Part shown: in pieces, positions 1 through 11,850 of the stretch
Layout: each line of letters starts with the position of its first letter
Position numbering within the stretch: position 1 is the first letter of the stretch
Assembly: GCA_024291935.2 (NCBI GenBank)
Contig: CM044322.1
Coordinates: forward strand, 26,907,405 to 26,971,404
Source of the DNA: Okapia johnstoni
Taxonomy: Eukaryota; Chordata; Mammalia; Artiodactyla; Giraffidae
Direction of reading: 5' to 3'
DNA length: 64,000 nt
Notes under the pieces: generated by a model
Told to the model about the DNA's origin: nothing
Database searches by the model: none
What the model saw: only the letters and a program-made list of their open reading frames with translations
Position numbers and translations under genes: made by a program

Positions 1-605
1 AGAAGGAGAGTTGGAACTGATGTTTAATGACATCGTGATATTTGTGTTGAAGTGTGGTATTTAATCCTTCCATCTTTTATGAATGGTCAGTAAGTAGCAG
101 TGAATCTAAATTGTTATTGCCTATTGGAAAATTTATGAACTGTATCCCTCCACTGCCCTCCTCTCCTCCCATTTCCTTGCCCTTAAAGTAGGAAATGTTC
201 TTTCCTAGTTATACTGTGTTAATATGATAAAGTAACTGATACTCCTTTTTAAAGTTGCGTTGTTTGGTAAGATAATACCTGTGAAACTTACTGAATAAAG
301 AGACTCCTGGGTTTATTCCTCAGGATAGTGTCCTGCAGGACTAACTCAGCCATTCTGTGGTACCTAAATAAAAATTACTGAATTCCAATACACATAGTTT
401 ATCAAGAACATGCCTACCTCTCATTCTGATGCTATGATGTTGTCTGCCACAATGAGAATGGTTCATGTATAAAGTCTGTGAGTATAAGACAGATCCAAGT
501 TTAAGGACCTGATTTTATCTTATTTAAATTTATACCTTCTGATGATTTAGTGGCCTTTGTAACCTGCTGATTAATCTTTTTTCCTTTCACTGTCGTTCTC
601 TGTAG
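1..605 (+). other. DDI2: 3' part of a DDI2-side intron
   Basis: I see no coding exon here. The stretch ends in a pyrimidine-rich tract and an AG at 604-605, a good splice acceptor. By synteny it should be the last intron of DDI2, the ubiquitin-dependent aspartic protease gene that lies just upstream of RSC1A1 in mammals. An AATAAA at 294-299 could end a short transcript, but no other evidence supports that. Confidence 0.55.
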
Positions 606-637
606 AGAAAAGTGGTAAAGAAACTACCTCACTGGGA

Positions 638-2488
638 ATGTCATCATTACCAACTTCAGATGGATTTAACCATCAAGCCCATCCTCCAGGACTGAGTCCT
701 GAGATTGGTAATCCTCCAAGTTTTGCTCACTCTGTCTCTGCTTCAGTCAGCCCTATCCAGCCCAGTGACCCAGACAGCATTGAACCTAAAGCTGTGAAGG
801 CTTTGAAGGCTTCAGCTGAATTCCAGATAACCTCTGAGCAGAAAGAACATCTTCCTCCACAGGATCTTTCTGATTGTGCTCCTTCAGCAGACAGTGCTCC
901 AGCAAACCAGAGTCCAGCTATGCCTTTGCAGAATTCACTCGAAGAAGCCATTGTTGCAGATCACCTAGAGAAATCTGCTGAAAGAAGCACCCAGGGCCTC
1001 AAATCTCATCTCCACACAAGACAGGAAGCTAGTTTATCTGTCACAACTACTGGGATGCAAGAACCGCAGAGGCTCACAGGAGAGAAAGGTTGGCACCCAG
1101 AATATCAGGACCCAAGTCAGGTGAGTGGCCTTCAGCACGAAGAACCAAGGAATGAACAGCATGAGGTTATACAACAGAGTGCTTCACATGACCAAGACCA
1201 TCTTTGTCACACAGGGGACCTTGAACTTCTTGGAGAAAGGCAACAAAGCAGTGTTGGTTTGGAAGCTGCAATGAAAGGATACAGGCTACAGCAGAATGTG
1301 GACCTTCCGGGTACAGAGAAAGATATTCTACCTTCAAGATGCCTTGGCTGCTCAAATTCAGAAACACTTATGGAAGTAGACATTGTCGAACAGTCCCTAG
1401 TTGCTGTGGTGAATTCAGGGGGTCAGAATACCAATGTCAAGAACATTGGTGCATCTGATCTCATCTTAGATAATCCCTTGATGGAAGTAGAAACATCAAA
1501 ATGTAACCCTTCCTCTGAAATTTCGAGTAATTCCATTTCTACTCAGGATTTACAGCTTCTAGAAAGTAATGTTGAAATGTCTGAAACAAGTAAAGAATGC
1601 GAGGATCGCCCTTCCTCTTTAATAAGTCTCTGTGGCAGTTGTCAGCCCTCTGTAGAGTCAACAGAGGAATCTTGCTCATCCATAACAGCAGCCTTGAAGG
1701 AACTTCATGAACTTTTGGTCATTAGTAGTAAACCAGCTTCAGAAAACACATCTGAAGAAGGTACCGGTCAATCAGAGACAGTAATTGAGGGCCAAACAGG
1801 TATTAAGGACCTTTCTGAAAGATGGACCCAAAATGAGCATCTTACAGCAACCCAGAGTGAACAGTGTTCACAGGTCTCCTTTCATCAGGCCATATCTGTA
1901 TCAGTGAAGACAGAAGAATTAACAGACACTTCAGCTGATGCTAGAGTGGAAGATGTAGAAACTGTTAACTTGAGGGGTCCAGGTGATGGCCTGTTAACTG
2001 ATAAGAAAGGTGTCCCCAAGTCCGAGGAGTCGGTAAACGAGAGTAGTTCTGTTACTGTAGCCTCAGCAGAAGCGTCTAATCAACTACATTGCACCTTAGG
2101 TGTAGAGATTTCACCCAGACTGTTAGCAGATGAGGAGGATACACTCAATCAGACTTCTGAGCAAACTGAGTCCTCATCACCCGCTTGCATCCTGGTTAAA
2201 GATTTGGGTCAGGGCACACAGAATCCAGTGACAGACAGGCCTGAGGCCAGGGAACATGTCTGTCCTGAAGCTGCAGGGCCACTTCTAGGATTTGAACCAC
2301 CTACCAGCCATCCGTCACCAAGTCCCTCGTTTCTTGCACCATTAATTTTTCCTGCTGCAGACATTGACCGGATTCTCCGTGCTGGCTTTACTTTGCAGGA
2401 AGCTCTTGGGGCTTTGCATCGAGTTGGTGGAAATGCAGACCTTGCACTTCTTGTCTTGCTAGCAAAGAACATTGTAGTTCCTACGTAA
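638..2488 (+). CDS. RSC1A1: Regulatory solute carrier protein family 1 member 1 (RS1)
   Basis: This single-exon frame of 616 codons is close to the 617 residues of human RS1 and colinear with it from its first residues (MSSLPTSDGF) to its last (NIVVPT). In the known family RS1 lowers plasma-membrane SGLT1 (SLC5A1) by blocking vesicle release at the trans-Golgi network, and it has also been linked to transcriptional control. The middle is long, Ser/Thr/Glu-rich and probably disordered. The C-terminus, from about residue 573, is a UBA-type ubiquitin-binding domain with a GFTLQEA helix start and a GGNADLAL loop/helix. The octapeptide region at residues 43-50 reads SDPDSIEP. ATG 638 is the first in-frame ATG after the splice acceptor. 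No frameshift or stop is seen. Mammalian RSC1A1 sits inside the DDI2 transcript, as here. Confidence 0.95.
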   Translation: MSSLPTSDGFNHQAHPPGLSPEIGNPPSFAHSVSASVSPIQPSDPDSIEPKAVKALKASAEFQITSEQKEHLPPQDLSDCAPSADSAPANQSPAMPLQNSLEEAIVADHLEKSAERSTQGLKSHLHTRQEASLSVTTTGMQEPQRLTGEKGWHPEYQDPSQVSGLQHEEPRNEQHEVIQQSASHDQDHLCHTGDLELLGERQQSSVGLEAAMKGYRLQQNVDLPGTEKDILPSRCLGCSNSETLMEVDIVEQSLVAVVNSGGQNTNVKNIGASDLILDNPLMEVETSKCNPSSEISSNSISTQDLQLLESNVEMSETSKECEDRPSSLISLCGSCQPSVESTEESCSSITAALKELHELLVISSKPASENTSEEGTGQSETVIEGQTGIKDLSERWTQNEHLTATQSEQCSQVSFHQAISVSVKTEELTDTSADARVEDVETVNLRGPGDGLLTDKKGVPKSEESVNESSSVTVASAEASNQLHCTLGVEISPRLLADEEDTLNQTSEQTESSSPACILVKDLGQGTQNPVTDRPEAREHVCPEAAGPLLGFEPPTSHPSPSPSFLAPLIFPAADIDRILRAGFTLQEALGALHRVGGNADLALLVLLAKNIVVPT

Positions 2489-5400
2489 CCATGGAAAAGT
2501 GGGCTATACCATACTCTATTCCCTTAAAAAAAAAAAGCTGTATATCTACACACACACATACACACTCACCACATATACAGTATATGTAGAAACCTGCAAG
2601 CAGAATGTTGAGCCAGATTTTTTTTTTTTAAAGATTTTTTTTCGGCCAAAGTAATTTATGATCTCTTGTCTGATGAATTTGTCTATCCTGTTTGTTAAAA
2701 TTTGGGCCTTTTTAAATGTATTGGCAGTATGTGCACACAGAAGCTTTTTATTATCATTAAGATGATGTATTCTGGAATAAAATCAATGGTTTTGTGTATA
2801 GCATACCCTTTTAAAATGAGAGTGAGTGCTTTAAAAAGCAGAAGCCATGAGAAAATCCCACCACCCATGCAGCTGAAAGCATGATGTGGCTGTGTCTGTG
2901 CTGTAGGCAAGGTATAGCTTATGGACTCATTTTTTGGTTTACAAACTTGATCACATGGTTTGATGTTTGGAATGCATTACGATTCATCAGTTGTAACAGG
3001 AAATTGAAGAATAGTTGAAGAATATTTCCTGGAGTAGCACGTTTCCATTGGTGTGGTTAGGATTTGACATTTTAATGTGATGAGTTGGGAGGGCTTAAAA
3101 CTTGGGCTGCTTTGTACATCACAGGCTACTGCATGGATTGCCAGATACCTTGGGTGGGATTTTGTGAGAGAATTAACATCAGAGTGAAACATGGTGCTAC
3201 CCAGATTAAAAGAAAGGGAAAACTGTAATCGCATTTGCCAGTGTCGATGACGTTTCAACAACTGTTGTGAGTGAAATAATGACCTAAACACTGGAATTTA
3301 CTAGTGATTGGGTTAGGTAGCATCTCACTGATCACATCTCAACCCTTAATGACTCATGGTGAACTTATGTTCAGCTGATGGATTGGTGCCAGCAGTTTAT
3401 TTCCTTTCCAAACTCATCTTCTAGAAAGTTCTTCTAAAGCTTAGTTTGAGCTGTGTTCTGAGTGAATTATTCAAGTGTAATAACCTTGTCACTGGTTCAT
3501 CTTGGTGCTTGGAATGGTCAGTCTATTTGGTGAGTGTCTTTCATGGCAGTGGAAATAATAATTGGAGTTTCTGACTCAAGTGGCCTTGGTAGAGTTTTCC
3601 ATCCCTTTCTTTCCTCAGGAGTTTCTTTTTTTAAGCAAAATTCGTCATATTTGTGTTTACCATGTCAAGATAGAGTGGGGCATAGTATATAGATGTATTT
3701 ATTGTGGCCTTTTTTTTGTATGAGGACTAGCCCTTGGAAATCATTGTCCTGTGGGCCCCACTGTGCAATAATTCTACTGGGTAGATTTTAGATTTTTTTT
3801 TTTTTTCCTGGAAGATAAACTCTCTTATATACCTAGCAGGAATCTGAAGTCCTGGTTTTAGTGAAGAGAATTTTGAGAATGATAATTCCTGATTCCAGGT
3901 GATGATTTGCAATGTGTCTGAAACAGAAGCTTCAGAAGGGTGATTTGTGAACTTTTAATGTTAAGTGATTTTTGTCTAAAGTCTTACTCTCTCTGAGAGT
4001 TTATTCTTTCCGTCAAAATTTACGTCATTGAGCACAATCAGAATGGAGGCTCATATCTCAGGAGTTTTTTAAATCTTAGTTTGGGGGCACTTAGACGTTG
4101 CTCTTCTACCCGATTCCATCTTCTTTCTTTTTGCTGTGATGTTTGTATGTGTATTAGGAGCTATGAGTGATATGATGGAAAGTCGGATAGATTCCTCGTG
4201 ATTCTCTGAAGTTAGGAAATGGTTGACAGAAAGAGTTGTCGCTTACTGTGTTCAGGGTGGTGCTCAAAACAAGTTAGCCAGATTGTCTTTAAAGTGTTCT
4301 TTTAGACAATCCTGTGCTGTAGACCCTTTTGCCTGCCCTACGCCAAAGATATAAGATGCACTAGGAACCTGCTAATAGGATTTCTGTCAACCAGCTCTTA
4401 GAGCTGTGACTGTAATTAAGTAGTGGTGCTATGATTGAAGCAAAATTTAGTAGCCATGCAATGGGCCCCTGATTTGCTTTATGGGTATGATTGGGAATTT
4501 ATTCTGAGCTTATAAATCTTTAGGGTTACAAAGTGGGGTGAGTATAGGGTGGGAGGACTTATTGATGACAATAGACTCCTCCAAAAGGCCTTCTTTATAA
4601 AGATGGGCCTCTTAGTTTTCTGTACAAGCAGTTCCTCTAAATACTGCTCAGAGACTTAACCACTGAATTTTCACAGTGTGGAGATTTGGGGGTCAATCCC
4701 AGGTGGGCTATAGAATATCAATCCAGAAAAGGTTTCATTACAATAGCTTTTATTGTATGTATATGTATATTTATTTCTAGGAGAAAATTCAGTAGGTAGG
4801 CCTATAGTTGTACACGTATTTGGATGAGCTTAACCCACTTGCCAAATATCCCTGTCCTTTTTCATCATTTATTTTTCAACTTATAGTTGCTTTTTATTTT
4901 TTAAAAATCTTCCTGTCCATTGTTTGTGTGAAAGTAAAAATAGTTGACATTGTCAGGATTTTGAATCATTTTTAAATTTAGCAGTTCTGAAACACAAAAG
5001 GAATTAAGGAACATAACACTAGTGAACCTTCATTGTCAATTTTTATGCGAAGTGCAGAAATTAGAGATTAACTTCTCCAAGAATAAGATAAAATCATTGT
5101 GAACTCCTCTGATTGACAGCAGAACTGGTGAAGCCAGCCATTACCAGTATGGGCTGCCTTATTGGATAGCTCTTTTGTCATAATCAGTAATGGACAGCCT
5201 TGTGAACAGTACTTACCTCCAAGAGTGGTGTCTGTTTATTCACCAAAGAGAGGAGAAGATTTCCTTCAAGTTGGTTCCTGTGTGTAAGAATGTGTTTGGC
5301 AACCAGACAGCTATAGGCTCTAGATTTTGCCATTGTCACTGGTAAGGATTATTTCCACTTGTAGCTCTTGAGGCATCCAGACATGGTCTAATAGCCTTCA

Positions 5401-8400
5401 TCCCACCATTTGGGTTTTATCCATTATCATAAAGATTATCAGTTGCTTGGCAAAGGGAACTAGATAGATGGTAAGTGTGTTTCACTCACACAAAACTGTT
5501 CTGCCTTGCAGCCTACAAAACTTTCCAGAGCATCTTGTCTCAATACATACTGAAGGGAGACACACACTGTGTATTTTTTCCCAAAGGATTTTTCCAGTAA
5601 GAGAGTTACATGAAAAGATATGAGACTCTGTGTTACCGATTTTATGATAACCAGTTGAGGTGGAATCTGCCTGTTTTTCCCTTAGCACAGCTTTTCTATC
5701 TCTAGCAAAAGCCATAAAACTTTGGGTTGGTTTATAACCATCAACTCATGTATATATACATGTGTGATAGCTATCCTGCAGTTAATTTTACATAGATTAA
5801 AAAGCAAACGTTTGTTAATCTTCATATAACAGTCTTCAGTTATGGTGAAGACTTTTATCCCACCAAGTTTATAAAAAACAACCTTGCAAGTCACTGGCCA
5901 GAAGAGTTGCAATACATTCTGATTTCCTTTTCCTATCAGTTTGTCACCTGCAGAGAGTGTAAGCAGGACAATTGAACTGCTCCATGTTTCCAACTTGTTA
6001 TCACTGGTAGCATATCATAAGAGAAGCTAACTGGATTATGCATTCTTTAGCACAGATACCAAAAAAGCAAATTTCTCCTTTGAATTTGGTGACTTGGTGT
6101 AGTCTGTGGCTGAACTAGAAACAAACACAGTTCTCAAAGAGTTCCCCTTCTGAGAAAATGAAGGTTACCTTTCACGTTAGGAGATCCGTAAATTAAAATA
6201 GCTACTTTCTTTCTGAAAGATTTAAACATGCCGATTTACAACAAGGTAAACTCAAAGCATGTCCTTGAGAACCAGAAACGTCAAATCATGGCTCAGGTTC
6301 CCCAGTAGTGGTCCCTCAATAGATGTTACTGGGAGTTCATCATGTAAATGATAGAACTTAGGGGAGGAACCTTTGATGTGCTTGATTTTCTCTTGTGCCT
6401 TAGTTTCTCCAAATAGCAGAGGCATCAAGTTTGAGTGGGGGATAAAAGTGGAAGTATCATTGGGGTGGGGAAGGGTGGAGAGTGTCTAAAAATGGCCCTC
6501 CTGGAGATAGGCATGTATGGAGTGTCCTAAGAGCTCACCTTTATTGTTGATTGAGTTTTCCTGCACCAAATCATTTGATTTCCCCAGAAGGATTAGATTT
6601 CCATAGAAGGATTATGATTATGACATGGCTTTTTTGCATCAGGCATACAAAAAGCAAAAATGGTTTCTCTGTGTTTTTTATGTCCTTTGTTGTGCTATCA
6701 GTATTACAGTGGTGAAAGCAGCAGAAGTTCAAGAAAATCTTTTTGAACGGTGAACTGTTACTCTCAGACTGCAGTTTGAATTTTTGGATAAGAATTTGTT
6801 ATTCACTCATGAAACATTAAATGACTGGTGAGCACTGGGGATACAGGAGTACTGAAACAAAACTGGAAACTGCCCTGTAAAGCTATCAGTCTCATCAAGA
6901 GACATGAAACAAATCTTAGCGTCAAGTGCAAGTTCTATTTTTGCCTATTAGCATCATTTATTTTAAAAGTCATACTAGGATGATTTGGTTCAAATTCAGA
7001 GAAAATGGAAAAGTGGGCTCAAAATGGAATTAGAATCTGAGAACTTAAAACTGCTCTTAAAAATGTTTTTGAAAAAATGAGATTGAAGAAACCAACAAAA
7101 AATGTTGTGACATTTGGTAGAAACACTTGAAGAGATTAAGGACTGAGAAATCAATTTACACTGTTGATGGAGGGGAAACAGGCAGGATAGAAGTGCAAGT
7201 AAATGGAAGATGACCTAACATGTACCAGTGACAGTCAACCTTTCCTTCCATCAGGACCTCCTTCCATGCAGGGTAGAAGTATGGACTGTGCTATGGCATC
7301 CTTCTACCGTCTTTGAGCCAGCTGCTCTGAAATACTAACCATCTGGGCCAACAAGACTTAGCAGAGAATTCTGGAAGATTTGCTGTTTTAAAGCAGTTGA
7401 GTGCAAAATGTGAAAATAGAACTCTAGAGCAGAGAATGTAGCAAGCAGTGGTTCTGGGACTGGATGAGGGGCAGAATTTATTTACAAGAAAATTCAAGCC
7501 TCTCCCAAATCTTTCTGCAGGACAGCTCCATCAAAAGGACATTCTTAAGCCCAGTATTTAAAATGTCACCATGAATGTGGTAATCCTGAGGATACAGGTG
7601 AATTTCTTAACCTTAACTACAGTGACTTCTGAAGTTTACAATTAGAAAATCCTTGCAAGTTTGTCAGTTGCATATTGGTAATCTAGACCCTCTGGGGACT
7701 AAAATGTGAGAGGGTATAGCAGATAAGTTTTAGAGCACAGTCTTAGGGAATGAAATCTCCAGAGAAAGTTGGTGCAAGGGTGTAGAAGATGGGAAGTTTC
7801 CCTAAAATTAAGGAGACTTGGGGTGGGGATGTGGAATATGAAATTAGAATAATTTTTACAGAATTTTATTTCTCTTCATATGTACCATAAAGAGGTCTTC
7901 ATTAGCTAACTTGGGAAAGAGGTGTGCTAGTAGATTTTTTTTCCTGGGAAGATACATGACTAATAAATTATTTTGTTTACCAGGAGTTGGTTTCACATTC
8001 AGCCTTGAAGGATGCATCAGTGGCTTAAAGAAAGGTAGACCTCTCTAGTTTCCTGTATACTCAGATCAATTCAACATACTATATTTGCTTTTTTTTTTTA
8101 ACTGTGCACCTACAAAGAACATTGAATGCTCATTTTTATTCAAAATTTTATTTCCATGGCAAGTTGGGCTAATGGCCTTTGCACTCAAATAAGGTTTACC
8201 AGTTCTGTAGCCATATTTGGCAAATTTTAGCAAATAGAAACCCCTTTTTTTCCCCCTTATTTGTTCTTGGAATTGTTCTTTTATTGCTTTCCTGATTTTT
8301 CTTTAAGCTTTGAGACTACTGCATCTTACAAGAACTAGGCTGATTGGCAAAATAGGCTTGCCAATAGCTCTTTCACTCCCATAAGGCTTTGGTTTTGAGA

Positions 8401-8656
8401 GTTGGGAAAACTCTGAGAACTTAAGGGAACCAAACTCAGGAATCCCACAGTTGGTTGCATTGTGCCATTGGTTTAGGGGCTGGATACAGGACCTGTCTGC
8501 AGCTGAGTGAGCTAGATGCATTTGGGTTTGAGTTGTTGTCACATACTGAAATGTAAGTCAGCCCTAAGTAATCAAAACACTTTTATTTTATTTTTCTTTT
8601 TTTATTAGGAACTTTCTGAAGAAAAAGTGATGTGTAAAACATTTGATATTTAAGAC

Positions 8657-8662
8657 AATAAA
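8657..8662 (+). terminator. Poly(A) signal of DDI2/RSC1A1 transcript
   Basis: AATAAA is followed within about 30 bases by a T/G-rich downstream element. It closes the repeat-poor stretch that begins at RSC1A1; repeats resume soon after (MIR at about 8.94 kb, Bov-tA at 9.18 kb). Confidence 0.65.
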
Positions 8663-8934
8663 GTTTTTATCGTAAGACTCTTGTTTGATCAGTTTCTTTT
8701 AAATTGATATGGTTGGTTACTTTTGTCCTTGTCTCTGTCTCCCGGCCATTTAAATAATTTATGCCTAGGCACTGTGACTTGTGGTCATGATTCTAAACAC
8801 CAGATGGAGTGGGCCACTTCCAGATAAATACTGCAGGTGGATGGCCATCTGCTGATGTGAAATGGTGACTGCTCCAGCAGTGATGCACAGCAATAGAGAC
8901 AACATTGGTGACAGGGTTTTGTGGCTCAGACTAG

Positions 8935-9085
8935 TCTCTAGAGCTAGGATGCTCAGGTGTGAATTCTAACTTTGCCACTTACTGGCTGTGTGACTTTGAG
9001 TAACTTCCCTAACCTTTCTGTGCCTTAGTTGCCTCATCTATAAAATGGGGACTATTGGAGTTGTCATAGGGGTTCATGAGTAAGT
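8935..9085 (+). repeat. MIR SINE fragment
   Basis: It shows the MIR core order: Cys/His-free 'gccacttactggctgtgtga' region, then the cctcatctataaaatgggga block. Confidence 0.8.
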
Positions 9086-9182
9086 TGCAAACACCCTTGA
9101 GTGTTAACTAATGTGGAGTTACCACTTTTTGCATGAGTGTGTGCTGTGGGACCCTTCTTGAAAGGATTTCCAGTGTACATAG

Positions 9183-9390
9183 GCTTCCCTGATGGTTCAG
9201 CGGATAAAGGTGTGGGATGACATAGGAGACTTGGGTCAATCCCTGGGTCAGGAAGATCCCCTGGAGGAGGAAATGGCAACCCACTCCAGTATTCTTGCCC
9301 AGAAAATCCCGTGGACAGAGGAGCCTGGTGGGCTACAGTCCAAAGGGTCATAAAGAGTTTGACCTGACTGGACGACTAAGCAGTAGCCGA
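9183..9390 (+). mobile_element. Bov-tA SINE
   Basis: The copy starts ggcttccctgatggttcagc (tRNA-derived head) and continues into the BovA body with gatcccctggaggagg, cccactccagtattcttgcc and ggctacagtcc. It is somewhat diverged. Confidence 0.9.
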
Positions 9391-9927
9391 TGTACATGGA
9401 TCAGCTGATACATACAGGGGGTAGTTTAGACACAGCTCCCCTTGTTCTGTTATCTTTCCTTGATGATCAGAATGCTGAGAGCCAAAGCTATTTCTAGTTG
9501 GAGGTAAGAAGTACTAATTATTTTTCCATTGTTCAGATCTCAATCTGATAATCAGTTCATTTGAAATGAGGTTTCTAGTACTTGATACGAGTGGAGGAAA
9601 TTGTGAAACATTAGTTATTGGTGGAAAGAATTCTAGATCCTTGGTACAGAGAAAGGGGAATTCACTGAATCTGTATTTTAAAAGGCGGGAAGAATTTACA
9701 AGCAGCATGAAAATGAATTGGGGGATTTATGGTAGATTCCTGCAGGAGGAAAATTAAAAGGTAGGCTATACATTTAAAAATAGAAATACAGAGGAATGGG
9801 GGAAAAGTTCAAGAACATAGTTCTAAATTTCAAAATGCAAATTAAGCAGAACATACTTCCATCTTAAAGGGCTAAGTTGTCAGCAGATACTGCTTCCCTG
9901 TTCAGAACTATAGGATTAACAGACTAT

Positions 9928-10372
9928 CAGTTCAGTTCATTCTCTCAGTCGTGTCCGACTCCTTGCAACCCCATGAACCACAGCATGCCTGGCGTGCTGT
10001 CCATCACCAACTTCTGAAGCTTACTCAAACTCAGGTCCATTGCGTCAATGATGCCATCCAACCATCTCATCCTCTTTCATCCCCTTCTCCCACCTTCAGT
10101 CTTTCCCAGCATCAGGGTCTTTTCCAGTGAGTCAGTTCTTCGCATCAAGTAGCCAAAGTACTGGAGTTCAGCATCAGTCCTTCCAATGAATATTCAGGAC
10201 TGATTTCCTTTAGGATTAACTGGTTGGATCTCCTTGCAGTCCAAGGGACTCTCAAGAGTCTTCTCCAACACCACAGTTCAAAAGCATCAATTCTTTGACA
10301 CTCAGCTTTCTTTATAGTCCAACTCTCACATCCATACAAGACTACTGGAAAACCATAGCTTTACCAGTCCTT
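9928..10372 (-). mobile_element. ART2A / BovB 3' fragment
   Basis: The antisense copy begins cagttcagttcattctctca and carries the landmarks atgccatccaaccatctcat, gggtcttttccagtgagtca and ggactctcaagagtcttctc. It ends near actactggaaaaccatagct. Confidence 0.9.
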
Positions 10373-10662
10373 ATTTGTGGATTTTTGTCTAAAAAGAAGA
10401 GCTAGAGTGGCTTGGTTCCTCCTAGAAAGTTACTAAAAACCAACATTTCCCCTGTTCAACTCCATGTATCTGAAATAGAAATACCCCAAACCAGAAATAT
10501 TCCACCACCCACTCCAACCTGCTCCTCTTGGGCTTCCCCTGAGAAGTCAATGGCAGCTTCATCCTTCCAGGTGTTCACTCAGACCTTGACTCCTTTCTTT
10601 CACAACCTACATCCAACCCATCCTGGATCCTATTGACTCCATTTCAAAATACAGTTGGAAGA

Positions 10663-10795
10663 CTTCCCTGGTGGTCCAATGGCTAAAACACCGTACTCCC
10701 AATGCAGCAGGCCTGGGTTCAATCCCCGCCCTGGTCAAGGAACTAGATCCCACATGCTGCAACTAAGACCCAGCACAGCCAAATACATATTATAT
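10663..10795 (+). mobile_element. CHR-type tRNA-derived SINE
   Basis: It starts gacttccctggtggtccaat, has ggttcaatcccc (B-box-like) and ends in the cagccaaataca tail. Confidence 0.9.
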
Positions 10796-10804
10796 GTATA
10801 ATTG

Positions 10805-11350
10805 AAATCTGATCATTTCTCAAACTGTGGTCAAGACATCATCATTGCCTCTCACCTCAGTTATTGCAGTAAGTCTCCCTGCCTCTACCCTTGTCTACAT
10901 AATGTTCTTAGCACAACAGCTAGCATGATTCTGTTAGATCACACCTTTCCTTAAACCCTCAATGGGCCCTAATCAGTCAGGGTAAAAGCTAAAGTTCTTA
11001 GAATGCCTCCAAGGCCTCTATGTGCCTCTGACTTTTCCTTGATCTGGAATGTCCTTTCCCTGAACACCTGCATGGCTTTTTCTCTCACTCCCTTTGGGTG
11101 TTTACTCAAATGCCACCTCAGTAAGGCCTTCTTTAGCTAATTTATCTTTGTCACTTTCCTTCATTTTTCTCAACACAGACACATCCTAGCATATTCTTCA
11201 TTTCACTTCTGTATCTCTTATCTTTCTTCCCCATTAAAATGTAAGCTTTGTGAGAGTAGGGGTTTATGTCTCCTTTTCACTACTATCTCCCGGTGCCTAG
11301 AACTTTGCCTTATGCATAGCAGGCCCTCAGATATGTGTTGAAGTAATCCG
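10805..11350 (+). repeat. L2 LINE 3' end
   Basis: The sequence follows the L2 3' region: cttgatctggaatgtcc, ctcaaatgccacctcagtaa, then atgtaagctttgtgagagta and a degraded gcatagcaggccctca terminus. Confidence 0.8.
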
Positions 11351-11482
11351 TGAATACCATTAGGCTGCCTCAAAGGCCCATGAGTGGAGTGACAAAAATG
11401 ACCTGAAACCCAGCCAGGTCATTGAGGTTAGTGTGCAGGTTTAGGGATTCTAGCCTGGGATGACTGTTGACCTTGGGTTTGT

Positions 11483-11698
11483 GTGTGCTAAGTCACTTCA
11501 GTCAACGTCTGACTCTTTGTGACCCTATAGACTGTAGCCTGCCAGGCTCCTCTGTCCATGGGATTCTCCAGGCAAGCATACTGGACTGGGTTGTCATTCT
11601 TCTCCAGGGGATCTTCCAACCCAGGGATCGAACCCTCATCTCTTACATCTCCTGCATTGGCAGGCAGGTTCTTTACCACTAGCTCCACCTGGGAAGAC
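11483..11698 (-). mobile_element. Bov-tA SINE
   Basis: This is an antisense copy: agtcacttcagtcaacgtct, then ggctcctctgtccatgggat, and the tRNA head in reverse (accactagctccacctggga). Confidence 0.9.
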
Positions 11699-11736
11699 CT
11701 TGAGTTTAATGTGGATTTTAAAAGATGGGTGACAGA

Positions 11737-11850
11737 TTCCCTGGCAGTCCAGTGGTTAAGACAGCATTTTCACTGCCGTGGGTCCAGGTTCAGTCCCTCG
11801 TTGGGCAGCTAAGATCCCACAAGCCTCACAGTGTAGCCAAAATAAGAAGG
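11737..11850 (+). mobile_element. CHR-type SINE
   Basis: The copy runs from ccctggcagtccagtggtta through ggttcagtccctcgttggg to a gtagccaaaataag tail. Confidence 0.85.

Larger units (their letters stand above)
606..8684 (+). other. DDI2: DDI2/RSC1A1 terminal exon with long 3' UTR
   Basis: The exon runs from the acceptor at 604-605 to the poly(A) signal at 8657-8662, which is followed by T/G-rich sequence. It contains the whole RSC1A1 frame (638-2488). The sequence 2489-8656 has no open frame of note. I recognise no ruminant SINE or BovB copy in it, whereas such copies are dense from 9.18 kb onward, which fits a maintained 3' UTR. Short A/T runs and a CA-rich patch near 2550-2590 are the only simple repeats. 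The far end is inferred from the signal alone. Confidence 0.6.

Noticed and set aside
294..299. AATAAA as a DDI2 poly(A) site
   Set aside because: No DDI2 coding end is visible upstream in the window and a good splice acceptor follows, so the segment reads better as intron.
2776..2781. AATAAA as the RSC1A1 transcript end
   Set aside because: The following 5.9 kb remains SINE-poor and 3'-UTR-like up to a better-supported signal at 8,657. Proximal use remains possible.
10663..10795. tRNA-like A/B boxes in the CHR and Bov-tA copies
   Set aside because: These are tRNA-derived SINE heads with decayed arms, not tRNA genes.
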